DNA of 64,000 nt from Olsenella sp. An188 (GTDB taxonomy: Bacteria > Actinomycetota > Coriobacteriia > Coriobacteriales > Atopobiaceae), in contig NZ_NFKF01000003.1 of assembly GCF_002160255.1 (NCBI RefSeq), positions 186,001-250,000 on the forward strand, written 5' to 3'. The position numbers and the translations under genes were made by a program. How positions within the stretch are numbered: position 1 is the first letter of the stretch; each line of letters opens with the position of its first letter. This document shows positions 60,511 to 64,000 of this stretch, in pieces. The notes beneath the pieces were generated by a model that had not been told where the DNA came from, did no database searches, and saw nothing but the letters and a program-made list of their open reading frames with translations.

Positions 60511-61404
60511 ATGGCAGATGACAGGCTGGCGAAGTCCGGGCGCCCGGACGGCGAGAAGGACCAGGCGGCGCGCAGGACGCTCCCGACCCCGGCGTGGGCC
60601 GCGATCTGCGCGGCGGCGCTCGTGGTGGGCGTCCTCGCCGGCTACTTCCTGCTGCGCGGCACCGGCGGGGCCATATCCCTCTCCGGCCGCACCTCGCTCT
60701 CGGCGGGTGAGCTCGACAGCACCATCGCGACCTACACCCTCGACGGCCAGAGCCACGCCGTGACCGCGCGCGAGGTCCTCGCCGAGACCTACGGCTCGAG
60801 CATCCCGGCGAACGACGACGGGACCTACGAGGTGCCTGCGGCGAGCGACGTGGTCTCCTACGCGCAGAACCAGATCCTGCTCGCCGAGGCCGAGTCCCGC
60901 GGGCTCACCGCCACCGACGAGGAGGTCTCGAGCTTCACCTCGAGCATCTACGGCAGCGACGACTACGCCACGATCGGCGAGCAGTGGGGCCTCGACGAGG
61001 ACAGCACCAGGCAGATCCTGAGCGAGCAGACCTCCATCAAGAAGCTCCAGGACGATGTCGTCACCGTGACGCTGCCGACCTACCCCACGGCCCCGACCGA
61101 GCCCGCGGAGGGGGAGGAGGACGTCGCCACGGCCGACTACGCCTCCTACGTCATCGACCTGCTCGGGGACGAGTGGGACAGCGAGGCCAACACCTGGGCC
61201 CGCACGGACGGCACCTACTACGCCACGCTCTCCGGCTACGAGATCTCAAACGACTCCGCGACCTACGCCGCCGCCCAGGCAGCCTACTCCGTGGCCCAGA
61301 GCGCCTACTCCGACGCCTACAACCGGCTGAGCGCCGAGTGGACGGACTTCGCCAACGGCATTCTGTCCAACGCGACGATCCAGCTCGGCTCGCTCGCCGA
61401 GTAG
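60511..61404 (+). CDS. membrane-anchored SurA/PrsA-like N-terminal domain protein
   Basis: 297 residues. A charged cytoplasmic start, one membrane helix (AWAAICAAALVVGVLAGYFLL, residues 31-51), then an extracytoplasmic helical part with SurA_N-like features (VVSYAQNQILLAEAESRGLTATDEEVSSFTSSIYG, EDSTRQILSEQTSIKKLQD). No PPIase domain is present. Possibly a chaperone for secreted proteins. ATG 60511 follows AAGGAGG. GEKD is encoded by a 12-mer (60550). The DUF523-phosphorylase gene follows after nine bases. Confidence 0.72.
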   Translation: MADDRLAKSGRPDGEKDQAARRTLPTPAWAAICAAALVVGVLAGYFLLRGTGGAISLSGRTSLSAGELDSTIATYTLDGQSHAVTAREVLAETYGSSIPANDDGTYEVPAASDVVSYAQNQILLAEAESRGLTATDEEVSSFTSSIYGSDDYATIGEQWGLDEDSTRQILSEQTSIKKLQDDVVTVTLPTYPTAPTEPAEGEEDVATADYASYVIDLLGDEWDSEANTWARTDGTYYATLSGYEISNDSATYAAAQAAYSVAQSAYSDAYNRLSAEWTDFANGILSNATIQLGSLAE

Positions 61405-61413
61405 GGGCGAGCC

Positions 61414-62610
61414 GTGCGCGTGGCGATAAGCGCCTGCCTGCTCGGCGCGCCGGTGCGCTACGACGGCGGGTCCAAGCCGGTTCCCGAGGTGATCGAGCTG
61501 GCCGGGAAGGAGGGCGTCGAGGTCCTGCGGGTGTGCCCCGAGACCGCGAGCGGCCTTCCCGTCCCGCGCCCTCCGGCCGAGCAGCGCGGCGGGCGCGTCC
61601 TTCTCGCCGACGGGCGGGACGTGACCGAGGAGTTTGCCCTGGGCTCGCGGCTCTGCGGGGACGACGTCGTCCGCTCGGGGGCGCGTTTGGCGGTGCTCAA
61701 GGCAAAGAGCCCCTCGTGCGGGGTGGGTCTGGTCTACGATGGAACCTACTCTGGAAGACTCGTTGCGGGCCAGGGCGTCTTTGCGGCGCGGCTCGATGAG
61801 GAGGGGATCTGCGTGGTCACCGAGGACACCGTGAGGGCGTGCAAGCCGAGCGTCGAGCACCCCGTCGCCATCGTCTTGGGAAGCGGCCTGGGCCACCTGG
61901 GGACGCTCGTGCGGCCGGTCCGTCGCATCGACTACCGTGACATCGAGGGCTTCCCGCTCTCGGCGCGGCCCGTGGCGGGACACAGCTTCGAGGCCACGGT
62001 CGGCACGATCGACGACGTGCCCGTGGTCGTCTACCCCGGGCGCATCCACCTCTACCAGGGCTACTCCGCCGCCGAGGTGACCTCGCTCGTGCGCCACGCT
62101 CACCACCTGGGCTGCCGCGACATCGTCTTTGCCTGCGCCACGGGCGCGGTGCCGGGCATGGCGCACGTGGGCCTGGGCATCCTCACGGACCAGATCAACC
62201 TCACCGGGCGCAACCCGCTCGCGGAGTGGGACGGACTGCGCGACGTGGAGAGCCCCTTCGTGGACATGAACGAGGCGTACTCCCCCTACCTGCGCACGAT
62301 CGCGCGCGGCGTGGCCGACGACCTGGGCGTGGCCGTGGAGGAGGGCGTCTACGCGGGCGTGCTCGGCCCGTGCTTCGAGACCCCGGCCGAGGTGGCCGCG
62401 CTGCGCACGCTCGGCGTCTCCTACGTGGGCATGAGCACGGTGAACGAGGTCATCATGGCCAAGGCGCTCGGCATGCACGTACTTGGCCTCACGCTCGCGG
62501 CCAACGAGTCCGGCGCGCCGTCGGTGACCCACGAGACCGTCCTGACCGAGGCTGAGAGGCACGCGGAGGACTTCGAGCGGCTCGTCCGCGGGGTGCTGCG
62601 CCTGCTGTAA
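61414..62610 (+). CDS. DUF523 domain fused to purine nucleoside phosphorylase
   Basis: 398 residues. Residues 1-140 are DUF523 (AISACLLGAPVRYDGGSK, VCPETASGLPVPRPP, LKAKSPSCGVGLVYDGTYSG), with four conserved Cys suggesting a metal or Fe-S site. Residues about 148-398 are a trimeric purine nucleoside phosphorylase (AIVLGSGLGHL; VVYPGRIHLYQGYS; FETPAEVAALRTLGVSYVGMSTVNEVIMA; TLAANESG). It cleaves inosine or guanosine to base plus ribose-1-phosphate. The combination in one chain is unusual; DUF523 may modulate or supply an activity linked to nucleosides. GTG 61414. Confidence 0.88.
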   Translation: MRVAISACLLGAPVRYDGGSKPVPEVIELAGKEGVEVLRVCPETASGLPVPRPPAEQRGGRVLLADGRDVTEEFALGSRLCGDDVVRSGARLAVLKAKSPSCGVGLVYDGTYSGRLVAGQGVFAARLDEEGICVVTEDTVRACKPSVEHPVAIVLGSGLGHLGTLVRPVRRIDYRDIEGFPLSARPVAGHSFEATVGTIDDVPVVVYPGRIHLYQGYSAAEVTSLVRHAHHLGCRDIVFACATGAVPGMAHVGLGILTDQINLTGRNPLAEWDGLRDVESPFVDMNEAYSPYLRTIARGVADDLGVAVEEGVYAGVLGPCFETPAEVAALRTLGVSYVGMSTVNEVIMAKALGMHVLGLTLAANESGAPSVTHETVLTEAERHAEDFERLVRGVLRLL

Positions 62611-62620
62611 AAAACGGGGC

Positions 62621-62649
62621 TTGCGCGCGCGTCGCGCTTCTCGTATAGT
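62621..62649 (+). promoter_or_regulatory. promoter of tRNA-Thr
   Basis: TTGCGC (62621-62626), a 17-bp spacer and TATAGT (62644-62649), 14 bp before the tRNA. Good match to a housekeeping sigma factor promoter. Confidence 0.65.
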
Positions 62650-62663
62650 AGTTAGCCGCTTAC

Positions 62664-62739
62664 GCCAGCTTAGCTCAGTTGGTAGAGCACCGCTCTCGTA
62701 AAGCGGGGGTCACCAGTTCGAGTCTGGTAGCTGGCTCCA
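62664..62739 (+). tRNA. tRNA-Thr(CGU)
   Basis: 76 nt folding as a cloverleaf: acceptor GCCAGCT/AGCTGGC, D arm GCTC...GAGC, anticodon stem CCGCT/AGCGG with loop CTCGTAA (anticodon CGT, 62697-62699), T arm with GTTCGAGTC, discriminator T and encoded CCA (62737-62739). It reads ACG codons, frequent in this high-G+C DNA. Confidence 0.95.
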
Positions 62740-62750
62740 GCGTAAGTGCA

Positions 62751-62782
62751 GGCCGTCGGGTTTCTCGCCCGGCGGCCTTTTT
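62751..62782 (+). terminator. rho-independent terminator after tRNA-Thr
   Basis: GGCCGTCGGG (62751-62760) pairs with CCCGGCGGCC (62768-62777, one G-T) over the loop TTTCTCG, followed by TTTTT. A classic terminator. Confidence 0.9.
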
Positions 62783-62819
62783 CGTCGCCTCTCGGCCTCC
62801 GTCCCCGCCGTCGTTTTGC

Positions 62820-62941
62820 CGAGTGCGCGATATTCGGGGTTCTTCTCGCCGGCCGCGCCGACACCTCTTAGCTACCAACTGGGCAAACGTTGAGTTTGTG
62901 TCGGTGAACTTGAAAAGGAAACTCCGAATTTCGCGCACTCG
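62820..62941. repeat. 18-bp inverted repeat element with nested stem
   Basis: CGAGTGCGCGATATTCGG (62820-62837) pairs with CCGAATTTCGCGCACTCG (62924-62941), one mismatch. Inside are a 12-mer (62839), and GCCGACAC (62857 region) pairing with GTGTCGGT (about 62898). A second 12-mer follows at 62977. It lies between the tRNA and the phosphate transporter. Confidence 0.82.
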
Positions 62942-63023
62942 ACGGGGAGGGGGCGGGAAGGAGAGGGAAGGGGCGGGGCGAGAAGAACGCCGGGCCCCGG
63001 CCCTTGCCATGCGCGCAGACTAA

Positions 63024-63120
63024 TGTAAGCTCTTTGTAAGCAGCGGCGAGCGGGGGCACAAACGACGCCCTTCTCGGCCTTGCACGGCACATCCTTACGT
63101 TATCCTTAACGAGCGTTTAC
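63024..63120. promoter_or_regulatory. candidate Pho-box repeats upstream of pit
   Basis: Three 11-bp-phased copies of YTTAM (CTTACG at 63094, CTTAAC at 63105, TTTACA at 63116) and, further up, two TGTAAGC copies 11 bp apart (63024, 63035), which are the inverse of the same word. Phased 11-bp direct repeats are the form of PhoP/PhoB binding sites. A phosphate transporter follows at 63160, so control by phosphate limitation is likely. Confidence 0.6.
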
Positions 63121-63159
63121 AAAGCTGTGACAATTGGTCGGTAAGGGAGCGAGCCTGCT

Positions 63160-64000
63160 GTGATTAGCTTTGAGCAGTTCCTCGGCGTGCTGTCGAGTAA
63201 CCCCTTTCTTGTGATCGTCATGCTCCTCGTCATGGGGACCATCTTCGTCAACGGCGCCACAGACGCCGCAAACGCAATCGCCGAGCCCGTGGGCACCCGC
63301 TCGATAGACGTGGACTCGGCGATTCTCATGTCGGTCGTCTGCAACTTCGTGGGCCTCGTGGCCATGTCGTTCATCTCCACGGCCGTGGCGGACACGATCA
63401 GCGGCATGGTCGACTTTGGTGGCGACTCCCACGCGGCGCTCATCGCGCTCGCTGCGGCCACGGTGGGCATCGTGGCGTGGGGCCTGGGGGCCTGGGCCTT
63501 CGGCATCCCCACCTCCGAGAGCCACGCCCTCATCGCCGGCCTCACGGGCGCCGCGCTCGCCGTCTCCGGCGGCCTCGACGGCGTCAACATGAACGAGTGG
63601 ATCAAGGTCGTCTACGGGCTCGTGCTCTCCACCGGCCTGGGCTTCGCTGCCGGCTGGGTCATCTCCAAGGTCATCCCGATCGCGTGCAGAAACGCCGACC
63701 GCCGCAGGGCGAACAACTTCTTCGGGCGCATGCAGGTGCTCGGCGCCGCGGGCGTGGCCCTCATGCACGGCGCCCAGGACGGCCAGAAGTTCATGTCCAC
63801 CGCGATGCTGGCCATCGCGCTCTCGCTCAACCTGACGGTGGGGGACATGGGCGGCTTCCCGCTGTGGATCATGGTGCTGTGCGCCGCGGTCATGGCCATC
63901 GGCACGGCCGTGGGCGGAAAGAAGATCATCAAGAAGGTCGGCATGGAGATGGTGCGCCTCGACAAGTACCAGGGCTTTGCCGCCTCGGTCTCCGCCACCG
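63160..64000 (+). CDS. pit: PiT-family inorganic phosphate transporter (3' end outside window)
   Basis: 280 codons to the window edge with no stop. GTG 63160 follows GGGAGCGAG; the translation begins MISFEQFLGVLSSNPFLVIV. NGATDAANAIAEPVGTR is the PiT signature in the first half, and PTSESHALIAGLTGAAL the second conserved motif. HGAQDGQKFMSTAMLAI begins the repeated half, followed by GGKKIIKKVGMEMVRLDKYQGFAAS. It imports phosphate with protons or as a metal complex. Candidate Pho boxes lie upstream. In other genomes pit is often followed by a PhoU-like gene, which cannot be seen here. Confidence 0.92.
   Translation, partial: MISFEQFLGVLSSNPFLVIVMLLVMGTIFVNGATDAANAIAEPVGTRSIDVDSAILMSVVCNFVGLVAMSFISTAVADTISGMVDFGGDSHAALIALAAATVGIVAWGLGAWAFGIPTSESHALIAGLTGAALAVSGGLDGVNMNEWIKVVYGLVLSTGLGFAAGWVISKVIPIACRNADRRRANNFFGRMQVLGAAGVALMHGAQDGQKFMSTAMLAIALSLNLTVGDMGGFPLWIMVLCAAVMAIGTAVGGKKIIKKVGMEMVRLDKYQGFAASVSAT

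Overview
The window is very G+C-rich, gene-dense DNA whose housekeeping genes (tatA-tatC, an archaeal-type topoisomerase I, tmk-holB-PSP1, queD, rsmI, metG, rsmA-tatD, comF, long-form hpf, DegV) and accessory genes (ECF vitamin uptake, LPxTG-like surface protein, TipAS and nitroreductase proteins) suggest a host-associated Coriobacteriia actinobacterium, probably of the Olsenella/Atopobium group. This is inferred from gene content and protein flavour; no rRNA is present. I see no transposase, integrase, phage or CRISPR locus.

Layout. 1-14.5 kb is accessory: two MFS exporters, a methylguanine-DNA methyltransferase/GNAT fusion, an AlkZ-like glycosylase, a TetR-flavodoxin pair, a YjbR-TipAS fusion, several XRE regulators with membrane or zinc-ribbon tails, and a Ca2+/cation antiporter. 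14.5-23.6 kb has a guanidine-III riboswitch with its SMR exporter, a ketopantoate-reductase-like enzyme, a nitroreductase, a 1269-residue surface protein and an old-yellow-enzyme-type oxidoreductase. 24.1-28.1 kb is an ECF transport locus with a DUF4430 lipoprotein, possibly for cobalamin. 28.2-42.4 kb holds YebC, an aminotransferase, Tat export, topoisomerase I, a GH2 glycosidase and the tmk-holB-PSP1 operon. 43-54.7 kb has a giant transglutaminase-like protein, QueD, a probably inactive GH5 homologue, RsmI, MetG, RsmA, TatD and ComF. 54.8-64 kb has a candidate structured RNA, a solute-binding lipoprotein, Hpf, DegV, a dehydrogenase with a His/Cys metal-binding tail, a NYN-LOTUS nuclease, a DUF523-purine phosphorylase fusion, tRNA-Thr(CGU), and a phosphate transporter cut by the window end.

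The main unexplained signal is at DNA level. The 12-mer GGCGAGAAGRAC occurs 35 times by my hand count, 18 on one strand and 17 on the other. Chance expectation is far below one. It lies in coding DNA in all three frames (read as GEKD/GEKN, VLLA, or FFSP/PSRP) and is concentrated between genes, sometimes as inverted pairs. This density, strand balance and arrangement resemble the DNA uptake sequences of naturally transformable bacteria. I know of none described for Coriobacteriia.

Almost every larger intergenic space also holds its own inverted-repeat element without coding capacity. These include a 218-bp element present three times with identical internal spacing (plus a rearranged fourth copy), a palindrome-bounded element present twice plus a solo palindrome, an array of five 24-bp sites, a 61-bp tandem repeat, and several single hairpins. 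Most contain the GGCGAGAAG word.
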